64,000 bases of DNA. Origin: Sphaerotilus mobilis. Lineage in GTDB: Bacteria; Pseudomonadota; Gammaproteobacteria; Burkholderiales; Burkholderiaceae_C. A program made the translations under genes and the position numbers. Under the pieces are notes generated by a model. The model was not told the origin of the DNA. It saw only the letters and a list, made by a program, of their open reading frames with translations, and did no database searches. Positions 33,570 through 43,475 of this stretch are shown here, one piece after another (position 1 is the first letter of the stretch; every line of letters begins with the position of its first letter). The DNA lies in the NCBI RefSeq assembly GCF_004216565.1, contig NZ_SGWV01000015.1:1-64000 (forward strand). The letters are read 5' to 3'.

Positions 33570-34496
33570 ATGGACCTCAACGCCCTGGCGCTTTTCGTGG
33601 ACATCGTGAAAGCCGGCAACCTCAGCCTGGCCGCCCGCAACCTGAAGATGAGCCGCGCCAACGTCAGCTACCACCTGACCCAGCTCGAGAAGTCGGTCGG
33701 CCAGCAACTGCTTCGGCGCACGACCCGGCGCATGGAGCTGACCGAGGTGGGCCAGCGCGTCTACGAACATGGCAGCGCGATCCGCAACGAATGGGAGGCC
33801 GTGCGCGAATCGGTGGCGATGTTCGGCAAGGCGCTGCACGGCTCGGTGCGGCTGAGCATGCCCACGGGCTTCGGCCACCTGGTGATGTCACCGTGGCTGA
33901 TCGAGTTCAAGCGCCAGTACCCGGACATCGCGCTCGAGCTGCTGTTCGACAACCAGGTCGGCGACCTGCTGCGCGACGAGGTCGACCTGGCCGTGCGGGT
34001 CATGTCCGAACCGCCGCCCAACCTGATCGCGATCGAGCTGGCCCGGGTGCGCTATGTGCTCTGCGCCACGCCCGCCTTCATCGATGTGCAAGGCTTGCCG
34101 CAGACGCTCGACGACCTGGCACGGCAGCCGCTGATCACCTCTGCCGTGTCCGGACGCGAGTTGAAGGTCACGGGCTACCAAGGCGACGAGCGCCACGAGC
34201 GCACGCTGCATCCCACGCTGGCCTCCGAAAATTTCCAGTTCCTGCGCGAGGCCGTGCTGGCCGGCCTGGGCCTCGGACTGGTGCCGGACTACGTGGTCGC
34301 GCAGGATGTCGTCGACGGACGGCTCGTCACCGCCCTGGACGACTGGCGCCTGAGCGTCTTCGGCTCGCGCCTGCACCTGCTGCGCATGCCCGGTCGCTAC
34401 CAGACGCTGGCCACACGCACGCTGATCGACTTCATCGTGGCCAGGTCCCGCTCTTGGGCGACCTCCTTCTCACGGGACCCATCCGCCACGCGCTGA
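33570..34496 (+). CDS. LysR-family regulator of the beta-oxidation operon (308 aa)
   Basis: The winged helix-turn-helix (MDLNALALFVDIVKAGNLSLAARNLKMSRANVSYHLTQLEKS) is followed by an effector domain opening GSVRLSMPTGFGHLVMSPWL. The start at 33570 is normal for the family, although an upstream in-frame GTG exists. The gene is divergent from the acyl-CoA dehydrogenase and converges, two bases apart, with the aldehyde dehydrogenase. Its inducer is probably a substrate or CoA ester of that pathway. Confidence 0.9.
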   Translation: MDLNALALFVDIVKAGNLSLAARNLKMSRANVSYHLTQLEKSVGQQLLRRTTRRMELTEVGQRVYEHGSAIRNEWEAVRESVAMFGKALHGSVRLSMPTGFGHLVMSPWLIEFKRQYPDIALELLFDNQVGDLLRDEVDLAVRVMSEPPPNLIAIELARVRYVLCATPAFIDVQGLPQTLDDLARQPLITSAVSGRELKVTGYQGDERHERTLHPTLASENFQFLREAVLAGLGLGLVPDYVVAQDVVDGRLVTALDDWRLSVFGSRLHLLRMPGRYQTLATRTLIDFIVARSRSWATSFSRDPSATR

Positions 34497-34497
34497 A

Positions 34498-35933
34498 TCA
34501 GGCGTTCATGACTGCCACGGATCGCGTGTCGAGATAGGCCTCCAGCGCCTCGCTGCCGCCCTCGGTTCCGTGGCCGGATTCCTTGATGCCGCCGAACGGC
34601 ATCTCGGCCGATGCCAGCGCGCCCATGTTGATCCACAACATGCCGACCTCGACGTGACGGGTCAGCCGGTCGGCGTTGCGCAGGCCCTGGGTGAAGGCAT
34701 AGCCGGCCAGGCCATAGGGCAGGCGATTGGCTTCGGCGATGGCCTCGTCGAGCGTGTCGAACGGGCGGATCAGCGCCATCGGGCCGAACGGTTCCTCGTT
34801 GAGTGCGCGCGCATCGAGCGTGACATCGGCGAGCACGGTCGGGCGCCAGAAGTTACCGGTCTCGCCGATGCGTTCACCCCCGGTCAGCAGGCGCGCACCG
34901 CGGGCCATGGCGTCGCGGGTCAGGTCCTGCATGGCGGTGACGCGGCGGGCATTGGCCAGCGGCCCCATTTGCGTGCCGTCGAGCAGACCGTTGCCGACCT
35001 GCAGGGCCTCGGTCTGCCGCGCGAACTCCTCGGCAAACGCATCGGCCACACGGCGCTGGACCAGGAACCGGGTGGGCGAGATGCAGACCTGACCGGCGTT
35101 GCGGAACTTGCTGGCCACGGAGATCTTCACGGCCAGTTCGAGGTCCGCGTCATCGCAGACGATCACCGGCGCATGGCCACCCAGCTCCATCGTCGCGCGC
35201 TTCATGTGCTGGCCGGCCATCGCAGCAAGCTGCTTGCCCACGGCGGTCGAGCCGGTGAAGGTGATCTTGCGGATCAGCGGGTGCGGGATCAGGTAGCCGG
35301 AAATCTCGGCCGGATCACCATAGACCAGCCCGAGCACGCCCGGCGGCAGGCCGGCGTCGGCGAAGGCGCGGATCAGCGCGGCGGGGCTGGCGGGGGTTTC
35401 CTCCGGGCCCTTGACGAGCATCGAGCAACCCGCAGCCAGCCCGGCCGCCACCTTGCGCACGACCTGGTTGATCGGGAAGTTCCACGGCGTGAACGCGGCG
35501 ACCGGACCGACCGGGTCCTTGACCACCATCTGCCGGATCCGCAGGTCGTGGCGCGACGGCACCAGCCGGCCATAGACACGCAGCCCTTCGTCGCCGAACC
35601 AGTCGATGATCTCGGCCGCCGCCAGCGTCTCGGCGCGCGATTCCAGCAGCGGCTTGCCCTGCTCGCGCGTCATCAGGGTGGCGATGGCATCGGCCCGCTC
35701 GCGCAACAGCGTCGCGGCCTTGCGCATGATGCGGGCCCGCTCGATGGCGGTCATGGCACGCCAGGTCTCGAAGCCGCTGCGGGCCGCCGCGACGGCCTCT
35801 TCGAGATCACTGCGCTCGGCCCGTGCGACCTGACCGATCACCCGTCCGTCGGACGGATCGATCACCGGCAGCGTGCGTCCGGCCGCGCCGTCGCGCCAGA
35901 CCCCGGCGATGAAGTGACGGACGTCGTGCGCGC

Positions 35934-35937
<4 letters not shown>
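34498..35937 (-). CDS. NAD(P)-dependent aldehyde dehydrogenase, succinate-semialdehyde type
   Basis: At 479 residues it has the class I/GabD layout. [22 protein letters not shown] supplies the Asn, [10 protein letters not shown] the cofactor loop, [10 protein letters not shown] the general-base Glu, and [13 protein letters not shown] the nucleophilic Cys. The C-terminal motif is [17 protein letters not shown]. It oxidises an aldehyde or semialdehyde to the acid. Its start overlaps the stop of ribBA by four bases, so it is co-transcribed with ribBA behind the sigma-54-type promoter. That makes it a candidate to oxidise the aldehyde product of the luciferase-like monooxygenase. Confidence 0.9.
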
Positions 35938-37175
<1,238 letters not shown>

Positions 37176-37226
37176 CTGTCTCCTGGGTTGATCCGGCCCT
37201 GCAGGGCCGTGGATGGATCAGGAGAT

Positions 37227-37242
37227 AGCCAAGTCCGTGCCA
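37227..37242 (-). promoter_or_regulatory. Putative sigma-54 promoter of ribBA-aldehyde dehydrogenase
   Basis: On the minus strand the sequence is TGGCACG-N4-TGGCT, with the GG and GC doublets exactly 12 bp apart, differing at one position from the consensus TGGCACG-N4-TTGCW. It lies about 50 bp upstream of the ribBA start. The same one-base variant (TGGCACG-N4-TGGCA) precedes the divergent flavin reductase gene. Confidence 0.72.
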
Positions 37243-37337
37243 ATCGGTCTTGCAGCCAGGGCTGCAGGTCGCCACGCTTGAAGAAACAAGGACTTGCAAC
37301 CGTCGCACTGCGGACCGGCGCCTGTGCGCACAGCGGC

Positions 37338-37399
37338 TGCGACAGGCAGGTGTCGCATGCGACGAGCGCCTGCGACAGTCCAGTCGGGTCGCTGTCGCG
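37338..37399. promoter_or_regulatory. Putative activator sites (UAS) upstream of ribBA
   Basis: The inverted repeat TGCGACA-N6-TGTCGCA (37338-37357) has the same half-sites and spacing as the palindrome at 39556-39575. Further half-sites TGCGACG (37358), TGCGACA (37371) and TGTCGC (37393) follow at once. The distance of about 100 bp from the -24/-12 promoter is typical of sigma-54 enhancer sites. The 37402-39429 activator, whose gene ends three bases away, is the obvious binder. Confidence 0.7.
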
Positions 37400-37401
37400 C
37401 C

Positions 37402-39429
37402 TCAGTGAGGCTGGCGGCGTGGGCGGTGCACGTCGAACTCGTTGAGCCGACGGTGCAGGGTCGCCCGGGAGATGCCGAGCTGGGCAGCGGCGGCCGAGAC
37501 GTTCCAGCCGGTCCGCTCCATCAACGTGAGCAGCGATTCGGCATCGGACACCTGGCGCTTCACAGCCGGTGGCGAGGCCGGTCCGCCCTTGCGTCCAACC
37601 AGTGGCTCGGCTGGCTCGGCGCACTCGACCTGTTCGCGCAGGGAGGCCGGCAGGGACGACAGGCCGATGACGCCGTCATCGTTGATGGCCACGCTGAACT
37701 TCGCGACGTGCTGCAACTCGCGAATGTTGCCGGGCCAGCGGTGACGGCGCAGCACATCCATGGCAGCCGCGCCCAGCGGGCAGTCGTCGACACCAGCCTC
37801 TGTTGCCGCCCGAGCAAAGGCGCGTTCGACCAGCTGGTCGAGGTCGGTGCGTTCCCGCAGCGGTGGCAGGGCCAGCGTGGCGCCGCTCAAGCGGTAGTAG
37901 AGGTCTTCGCGGAAGCGGCCTTCCTGTACCAGTGCCTGGAGGTCGCGCAGGCTCGCCGAGATCAGCGCGAAGCGGACCTGCACCGGCTCGGTCGCGCCGA
38001 CCGGCACGAACTCGCCTTCGGACAGCACCTGCAGCAAGCGGCCCTGCAGGCCCAGTGGCATGTCGCCGATCTCGTCGAGGAAGAGCGTGCCACCGTGGGC
38101 GCCCATCAGCCGTCCTGGCGAGCCCTGACGTGCCGCACCGGTGAAGGCGCCGGGTCGATGGCCGAACAGCTCGCTCTCGATCAACTCCTGCGGGATCGCC
38201 GCGCAGTTGATCGAGACGAAGCCTCCGGCGCGATGCGGCCCATCCTCGTGCAGCGCCCGCGCGAGCTGTGTCTTGCCACTGCCGGTCTCGCCTTGCAGCA
38301 GCAGCGGCAGGCCCCGCGCATGCAGGCGCTGGGCGAAGCGCAGGCGCTCCAGCATGGCCTCGTCGTGGCCGACGATCTCCTCGAGCGTCGGCGCCGTCGC
38401 GGCCTTCGAGGTCGACACCTTGGGCGCCGCAGACTGCGGCGCCAAGCGGGCCGCACGAGGGGCCACATCGATGTCCTGAACCTTCACGGGCGCACGCCTG
38501 GGCGGCTCGGTCACCCGCAGGTGAATGCGACCGTTGACGCCCTCCAGCGTCGCCAACGGGTCCTGCAGCAGGCGCTCGACATGGCCGGCGTCGACGATCG
38601 CGCTGAACTTGCGGCCGATGAGCTGCTCGGGCAATTCACGGGCACGCCCGTTGATCGAGACGCTGCGAAGCAGCCGCGCGGCATTGGGTGTCGCATCGAT
38701 GATGCGGCCACTCTCGTCGACGGCCAAGCGCGCCTCTGCCGCCGTGTCGCTGAAATCATCGTGGCGGGACAGCCGCAGGACGCGGGCACGGACGTGACGC
38801 CGGTCGAAGAACACGTTCTCGATCCGGCGCGCCGAGCTGGCCACCATCTGCCGCACGACGGCCTGAAGCGTGTGGTCGGTGCTGCGCATCGCGGTCACGT
38901 TGAGGACCCCGGCCAGCCGGCCCTCCGCGCCGAAGATCGGCGCCACGGTGCAGCTCAGGCCGGCCAGCTTGGTCGCGAAGTGTTCTGACATCACCACCGA
39001 CAGCGGCTTCTGCTCGCGCAGGCAGAGTCCGACACCGGTCGTGCCCTGCTTCTCCTCGTTCCAGACCGAGCCTGGCAACACGCGCAGGTTCGAGCAGGTG
39101 TCGACGACCGTCGAGGCACTGCGGAAATGCATCACCACGCCCTGGGCGTCGGACAGCATGACCACCTGGGCGTGATCGCTCAGGGACTGGAACAGCCGGT
39201 CGATCTCGGGCGACGAGTACGCGCTCATCTCCTCGATCGGTGCGCGTCGCACCTGCAGTTCGGCGTGGGTCAGGACGTCGGGCTCGACGATCCGGTCGGG
39301 CTCCAGTCCATGTTCGGTGACGCTGCGCATCCACGAGGCCAGCACGCCGGGCTCGACGTCGGGCATCTGAACCGGGCGCCGCCCTTCCAGCGCGGCCATG
39401 ACGAGGTGCGCGTGACTGTTGTTGGCCAA
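37402..39429 (-). CDS. Sigma-54-dependent activator, AcoR type (GAF-AAA-Fis)
   Basis: An N-terminal sensory region (residues about 1-215) has the SWMRSVTEHGLEPDR opening seen in AcoR-like proteins and a GAF domain (TVVDTCSNLRVLPGSVWNEEKQGTTGVGLCL). A linker with a PAS-like stretch follows. The AAA+ domain begins near residue 330, with Walker A GETGSGKT, the sigma-54 contact region ELFGHRPGAFTGA (GAFTGA), and Walker B GTLFLDEIGDMP. The end is a Fis-type HTH (VSAAAAQLGISRATLHRRLNEF). I use the TTG start because GGGAGAG precedes it and homologues start similarly; ATG at 39399 is possible. It probably senses a small organic molecule and activates both flanking operons. Confidence 0.92.
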   Translation of the reverse strand: MANNSHAHLVMAALEGRRPVQMPDVEPGVLASWMRSVTEHGLEPDRIVEPDVLTHAELQVRRAPIEEMSAYSSPEIDRLFQSLSDHAQVVMLSDAQGVVMHFRSASTVVDTCSNLRVLPGSVWNEEKQGTTGVGLCLREQKPLSVVMSEHFATKLAGLSCTVAPIFGAEGRLAGVLNVTAMRSTDHTLQAVVRQMVASSARRIENVFFDRRHVRARVLRLSRHDDFSDTAAEARLAVDESGRIIDATPNAARLLRSVSINGRARELPEQLIGRKFSAIVDAGHVERLLQDPLATLEGVNGRIHLRVTEPPRRAPVKVQDIDVAPRAARLAPQSAAPKVSTSKAATAPTLEEIVGHDEAMLERLRFAQRLHARGLPLLLQGETGSGKTQLARALHEDGPHRAGGFVSINCAAIPQELIESELFGHRPGAFTGAARQGSPGRLMGAHGGTLFLDEIGDMPLGLQGRLLQVLSEGEFVPVGATEPVQVRFALISASLRDLQALVQEGRFREDLYYRLSGATLALPPLRERTDLDQLVERAFARAATEAGVDDCPLGAAAMDVLRRHRWPGNIRELQHVAKFSVAINDDGVIGLSSLPASLREQVECAEPAEPLVGRKGGPASPPAVKRQVSDAESLLTLMERTGWNVSAAAAQLGISRATLHRRLNEFDVHRPRRQPH

Positions 39430-39523
39430 GTCGGCTCTCCCACGGTTGGCGCACGAATTTAAGGGTGCACGCCGCGTTTCGCCTATGGTGACAACCCGTG
39501 CCGGCGTCCGACCTTTGTCGAGG

Positions 39524-39594
39524 TGTCGCCGAGGGCTGTCGCGCCGCACCCGGGCTGCGACAGTCGACTGTCGCATCCGCCGCCGCGTGCGACA
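39524..39594. promoter_or_regulatory. Putative activator sites (UAS) upstream of the flavin reductase gene
   Basis: The perfect 20-bp palindrome at 39556-39575 reads TGCGACA-GTCGAC-TGTCGCA. Additional half-sites are TGTCGCC (39524), TGTCGCG (39537) and TGCGACA (39588), spaced 6-13 bp apart. The 64-bp distance to the -24/-12 promoter at 39639 suits enhancer-type activation. The sites match those before ribBA. Confidence 0.75.
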
Positions 39595-39638
39595 CCGCCG
39601 ACGCCGGCAAGTGCTTGATTTGTCTCGTTTCCTACCCG

Positions 39639-39654
39639 TGGCACGGCACTGGCA
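39639..39654 (+). promoter_or_regulatory. Putative sigma-54 promoter of the flavin monooxygenase operon
   Basis: TGGCACG-N4-TGGCA has correct spacing of the -24 GG and -12 GC doublets and one deviation from consensus. It lies 47 bp upstream of the flavin reductase ATG and downstream of the UAS palindrome. Confidence 0.72.
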
Positions 39655-39700
39655 AGGACTCCTGCACAAGGCGAACGACGCCACACAGGAGACGAGCGAG

Positions 39701-40258
39701 ATGAGCACAAGCAACAGCGTGGGAGAAGGACAGCAGGACCTGTCCGCCCACCTGAAGGAAGCGATGCGCCGGCTGGCCAGTTCGGTGGCCATCGTCACCA
39801 GCCGGGACACGGACGGCCAGCCGCACGGCATGGCGGCCTCGGCGGTGATCCCGGTGTCGATGGACCCGCCGTCGATGCTGGTGGCGGTCAACCGCGATGC
39901 CGGCCTCCATCCGGTGCTGCAGCGCTCGCGCCGCTACTGCATCAACCTGCTGGCCGACGACCAGCACCCGTTGCTGAAGCTCTTCTCGCAGACCGCACTG
40001 CGCGAGCAGCGTTTTCGCTCGGACGACTGGCGTGATGCCTGGACGACCGGCGACGGTCCCCTGCCCTGGCTGGACGGCGCCCCCGCCGCGATCGAGTGCG
40101 AAGTCGACCAGACCCTGGACTACGGCACCCACACCCTCTTCGTCGGCCGTGTCGTCCGCGTGCGATGTGCGCCGACCGAGACGGCCACTGGCACCTCCGC
40201 GCCACAGCCGCTGGTCTGGCTGGCCGGCCAACGCGCCCGCCTTGCCGCAGCGGCCTGA
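39701..40258 (+). CDS. Flavin reductase (FMN-binding split-barrel), 185 aa
   Basis: A FlaR/HpaC-like flavin reductase. LKEAMRRLASSVAIVTSRDTDGQPHGMAASAVIPVSMDPPSMLVAVNR is the family opening with the flavin-phosphate loop; SRRYCINLLADDQ and LDYGTHTLFVGRVVRV are later conserved strands. It reduces free FMN or FAD with NAD(P)H and hands it to a monooxygenase. The start is ATG with GAGACGAGCGAG upstream. It is the first gene behind the -24/-12 promoter and 71 bp before the luciferase-like monooxygenase, which is its natural partner. Confidence 0.9.
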   Translation: MSTSNSVGEGQQDLSAHLKEAMRRLASSVAIVTSRDTDGQPHGMAASAVIPVSMDPPSMLVAVNRDAGLHPVLQRSRRYCINLLADDQHPLLKLFSQTALREQRFRSDDWRDAWTTGDGPLPWLDGAPAAIECEVDQTLDYGTHTLFVGRVVRVRCAPTETATGTSAPQPLVWLAGQRARLAAAA

Positions 40259-40329
40259 CCGCCACGCCTCCTGCCCCGCTTTCTTCCCCCGCGCCAGCCG
40301 GCGCTTCCAACCCCAAGAGGAGACTGACC

Positions 40330-41427
40330 ATGAAACTCGGCCTGTTCGGCATGCCCCTGCACCCGCCCACCCGTCCGACGGCGGAGACCTACGAGGAGAA
40401 CACCGACCGCGTGATCCACGCCGATGAACTCGGCTTCGACGAGGTCTGGTTCGGCGAGCACATGTCGTGCACCACCGAGCCGATCGCCGCGCCGCTGATG
40501 TTCATGGCCTCGCTGCTGAGCCGCACCAAGCACGTGAAGTTCGGCACCGGCGTGATCGCGCTGCCCAACCACCACCCGGCCGTCGTCGCCGCCGAGGTCG
40601 CCCAGTTCGACCACATGAGCCGCGGCCGTCTGATGTTCGGCATCGGCCCGGGCGGCCTGGCCAGCGACATGGAGCTGTTCCAGGTCCTCGACAACGCCTA
40701 CCGCAGCGAGCGGATGATGGAGTCGATCGACACCATCCTGAAGCTGTGGCGCCAGGACCCGCCGTATCACATCGAGGGCAAGCACTGGAACATCCAGCTG
40801 TCGCAGACCGTCATGCCCGAGCTGGGCGTGGGCTACATCCCCAAGCCGTTCCAGCTGCCGCACCCGCCGATCATGATGACGGCGATGTCGCCCTTCTCGG
40901 ACAGCGTGAAGACGGCCGGCCAGCGCGGCTGGAGCCCGATGAGCGCGAACTTCTGCCCCGAGTACGTCATCGCCAGCCATTGGAAGAAGTACCTCGAAGG
41001 CTGCGAGCTGGGCGGCCGCAAGCCCAATGGCGACGACTGGCGCGTGGCACGCAACATCGTGCTGGCGCGCAGCGACTCCGAGGCGCGTGACCGTGTCATG
41101 GATCCGGCAGGCAGCAACTACTACTACTTCGAATACCTCTGGAAGGTGCTGCTGGCGGTGAACTACACGGCCGTCATGAAGGCCGACCCCAAGCAGCCCG
41201 ATTCGGAGGTCACGATCGAGCAGCTGATCGACAGCATGGTGGTCTACGGCTCGCCCAAGACCGTCACCGAAAAGCTGCTGGCCTTCCGCGAGCGCACCGG
41301 CCCGTTCGGTGCGCTGCTGATGGCGTCAATGGACGGCTCCGGCGCCAACCGCGCCCGCGAGTGGGAGTCGATGACGCTGCTGGCCCGCGAGGTCATGCCC
41401 AAGATCCGCGCGGCACTGGGCCGCTGA
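40330..41427 (+). CDS. Luciferase-like flavin-dependent monooxygenase (365 aa)
   Basis: A bacterial-luciferase-fold TIM-barrel oxygenase. It starts MKLGLFGMPLHPP, with ADELGFDEVWFGEHM (conserved Glu-His after the second strand), VKFGTGVIALPNHHPAVVAAEVAQFDHMSRGRLMFGIGPGG, and a C-terminal VVYGSPKTVTEKLLAFRERTG. These features place it with terpene/ketone (LimB- or ketocamphane-like) monooxygenases that use reduced FMN from a partner reductase. It would insert oxygen into an alkane, terpene or ketone-like substrate, giving an aldehyde, ester or alcohol. It is co-transcribed with flavin reductase and shares the regulatory elements of the ribBA-aldehyde dehydrogenase arm. Confidence 0.9.
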   Translation: MKLGLFGMPLHPPTRPTAETYEENTDRVIHADELGFDEVWFGEHMSCTTEPIAAPLMFMASLLSRTKHVKFGTGVIALPNHHPAVVAAEVAQFDHMSRGRLMFGIGPGGLASDMELFQVLDNAYRSERMMESIDTILKLWRQDPPYHIEGKHWNIQLSQTVMPELGVGYIPKPFQLPHPPIMMTAMSPFSDSVKTAGQRGWSPMSANFCPEYVIASHWKKYLEGCELGGRKPNGDDWRVARNIVLARSDSEARDRVMDPAGSNYYYFEYLWKVLLAVNYTAVMKADPKQPDSEVTIEQLIDSMVVYGSPKTVTEKLLAFRERTGPFGALLMASMDGSGANRAREWESMTLLAREVMPKIRAALGR

Positions 41428-41440
41428 GTCCCGTCAGCCC

Positions 41441-41866
41441 GTGCCCAGCATCGAAGGCGGATGCCTGTGCGGCGACGTGCGCTACACGACGACGGCCGAG
41501 CCGGTCGTCGTGGCGCTGTGCCACTGCACCCATTGCCAGCGCCAGTCCGGCGCGGCGTACTCGGTCAACGTGGGCGTGCCCAAGGGCGCGCTCCAGTTCA
41601 CGCGGGGTCGGACGCAGGTCTATGCCGACACCGGCGGCAGCGGCCAGCCGGTCTACCGGCACTTCTGCGGCCGCTGTGGCTCGCCGATCCTGTCGGACGT
41701 GGTGGCGCGGCCCACGCTGGACTGGGTCAAGGCCGGCACGCTGGACGACACGAGCTGGGTGCGCCCGACGCTCGCACTGTGGTGCGACTCGGCCCAGCCA
41801 TGGGTCGAGGCGAACGACATGCCAGCCGGCGTCCAGACCTTTGCACAAGGGCCCAAGGCGGCGTAG
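41441..41866 (+). CDS. GFA-family zinc-binding protein (141 aa)
   Basis: Zinc ligands are visible as CLCGDVRY near residue 8, CHCTHCQRQSG near residue 27 and HFCGRCGSPI near residue 70, the GFA/DUF636 pattern. A GTG start is used, 13 bp after the monooxygenase stop, so it is probably the last gene of that operon. The fold has been linked to glutathione or formaldehyde chemistry; here it may handle a reactive aldehyde. It is a divergent paralogue of the 6026-6424 gene. Confidence 0.87.
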   Translation: MPSIEGGCLCGDVRYTTTAEPVVVALCHCTHCQRQSGAAYSVNVGVPKGALQFTRGRTQVYADTGGSGQPVYRHFCGRCGSPILSDVVARPTLDWVKAGTLDDTSWVRPTLALWCDSAQPWVEANDMPAGVQTFAQGPKAA

Positions 41867-41882
41867 GACGGCGCCCAGTGGC

Positions 41883-42500
41883 TCAGTCCTTGAGCCTGTC
41901 GAGCACCTTGGCCAACACGCGGGCGTCAACGCCATGGCCCAGGCCAGGGAAGCGGTCGAGCGTGACCTCGGCACCCAGCGCCTGAAGCTGGGCCTGGCCG
42001 TCCACACTCAGGCGCACGGGCATCACGGCGTCGGCATCACCATGCAGCAGATGGATGCGCGTGCCGGCCGGTGCGAGCCGAGGCGGCTGTGCGAAGCGCC
42101 CGGCGATGGCCACGATGCGCGAGGCCAGCGCGATCGGCTGCTGGGTCGACTCCAGCGCCATGATCGAGCCCTGCGAGAAGCCCAGCAGCGTCGTCGTCGC
42201 TGTGCCAATGCCGGTCTCGCGCTGCCAGTGCTGCACGGTGTCGACGAAGCGCTGCATCGTCGCGGCGACGCGAGCCGGACGGCCCGCCTCGGTCACGCCC
42301 TGGACCGAGAACCACTGCCAGCCCGAGCCGAAGTCCGAGGCGTCGGGCGCCTGCACGCTGACGATGCAGGCCTGCGGCCGATGCGGTGCCAACGCCTCGC
42401 CCAGCGGCGCCAGGTCGGCGGCGCTGGAGCCCACGCCGTGGAACAGGAGGATCAGCTCGGTGGCTGAGGTGGGGCGCTGGACGGTGATGGCGAGGGACAT
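41883..42500 (-). CDS. Esterase of the YpfH/phospholipase-carboxylesterase family (205 aa)
   Basis: A small alpha/beta hydrolase with LILLFHGVGSSAADL (oxyanion region), the nucleophile elbow LLGFSQGSIMAL, an Asp in LLHGDADAVMPV and a final His in LDRFPGLGHGVDARV. The triad is complete. Residues match YpfH-type serine esterases acting on short-chain esters. The start at 42500 is standard. It converges with the GFA gene and lies downstream of the minus-strand TRAP operon, though a 190-bp gap separates them. Confidence 0.85.
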   Translation of the reverse strand: MSLAITVQRPTSATELILLFHGVGSSAADLAPLGEALAPHRPQACIVSVQAPDASDFGSGWQWFSVQGVTEAGRPARVAATMQRFVDTVQHWQRETGIGTATTTLLGFSQGSIMALESTQQPIALASRIVAIAGRFAQPPRLAPAGTRIHLLHGDADAVMPVRLSVDGQAQLQALGAEVTLDRFPGLGHGVDARVLAKVLDRLKD

Positions 42501-42690
42501 GTCGATCTCGGGTGTTGGGTCAGAAAGGCACAAGCGATGCTTGCCGCCATTGACCAGACCTTAGTCAGTCAGCCGGGCAGGATCAAGCGGGAAGCATGGA
42601 ACAGACTGTCCCGGCCGCCAAACCAATCCGGCCACATGCTGCCACTCACCCCCCCTGCAGAAGCGTGGCCGGCTGAACGCGGGAATCCGC

Positions 42691-43014
42691 TCATCGTTCG
42701 GCTCCAGAGACCGTCGTCGACCGATCGATGCACTTGAAGTGCTCGACCTTCGGCGGCTGCGCGAAGAAGTCGCCGACCAGGCCGCGCCATTGCGCAAACA
42801 GGGGCGAACTCCGGAAGCCCACCGTGTGGTCCTCCACCGTCTCCCAACGCAGCAGCAGCACGTAGCGTTCCGGCGTCTCGATGCAGTGCTGCACCTCGTG
42901 GCCCAGGAAGCCTCGGGCCTGCGGAAAGACCTCGTGCAGGCCCTTGTTCAACGCCTGCTCGAACTCCGCAGCGCGGCCCGGTTGGACGTGGATGTCGGCG
43001 ATCTCAAAAATCAT
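42691..43014 (-). CDS. Antibiotic-biosynthesis-monooxygenase-like (ABM) protein (107 aa)
   Basis: A dimeric alpha+beta barrel protein of the ABM/EthD type: IADIHVQPGRAAEFEQALNKGLHEVFPQARGFLGHEV opens it and YVLLLRWETVEDHTVGFRSS follows. Family members are cofactor-free monooxygenases or stress-linked proteins. The ATG at 43014 gives the natural N-terminus. It is the last gene of the TRAP-cupin-SDR minus-strand operon, 31 bp after the cupin. Confidence 0.83.
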   Translation of the reverse strand: MIFEIADIHVQPGRAAEFEQALNKGLHEVFPQARGFLGHEVQHCIETPERYVLLLRWETVEDHTVGFRSSPLFAQWRGLVGDFFAQPPKVEHFKCIDRSTTVSGAER

Positions 43015-43045
43015 GTTGGCAGCCTTCACAAGTGAGAACACGCGA

Positions 43046-43456
43046 TCAGTTCGTGAAGCGGTCAGCGTCCGAGCCGATGGCCACGGTCTCACCCGTGGCC
43101 ACAAAGGTGCGCGTCACGTCCGGCGTGCCATACACCACCAGCACCCAGGCTGGTGCGTCACCGACGTTGACCAGTTCATGTTCGACGCCGGCCGCGATGA
43201 AGGTCGAGTCCAGACGGCCACAGACCTGCTCGCGTTCGCCCAGGCGGATCTTCACGCGGCCTTCGAGCACGGTCACCTGTTCCTCGGCATTGTGGACATG
43301 GGGCGGCGCCGGCACGTCAACCGGGAGCATCGTGATGCCCGTGTGCATGGCGCGCGCGCCCTGCTTCCGGCCGGCGATCGGGTAGTTGACGATGCCATTG
43401 CCGCGAGAAACTTCAGGCAGGGTGTCGAAGGGAAGGAAATGCGCGTGGTCGCTCAT
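43046..43456 (-). CDS. Cupin-domain protein (136 aa)
   Basis: One complete cupin barrel with metal ligands in the first motif (VPAPPHVHNAEEQVTVLEGRVKI: His-x-His, then Glu) and the second (AAGVEHELVNVGDAPAWVL: His). It should bind Fe or Mn. It may act as a dioxygenase or isomerase on the compound imported by the TRAP system. It is followed by the ABM-like gene and preceded by an SDR with 20 bp between them. Confidence 0.82.
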   Translation of the reverse strand: MSDHAHFLPFDTLPEVSRGNGIVNYPIAGRKQGARAMHTGITMLPVDVPAPPHVHNAEEQVTVLEGRVKIRLGEREQVCGRLDSTFIAAGVEHELVNVGDAPAWVLVVYGTPDVTRTFVATGETVAIGSDADRFTN

Positions 43457-43475
43457 GTCGGGTGTCCGGTTCGAT

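Noticed and set aside
34498-34500. Possible overlap of LysR and aldehyde dehydrogenase as a joined operon
   Set aside because: The genes converge on opposite strands and end one base apart, so they are not co-transcribed.
37176-37401. FMN riboswitch in front of ribBA
   Set aside because: The conserved RFN blocks are not present; the region instead holds TGCGACA repeats and a -24/-12 promoter.
37294-38988. Plus-strand open frame across the activator gene
   Set aside because: Shadow of the sigma-54 activator; the sense strand carries GAFTGA and Walker motifs.
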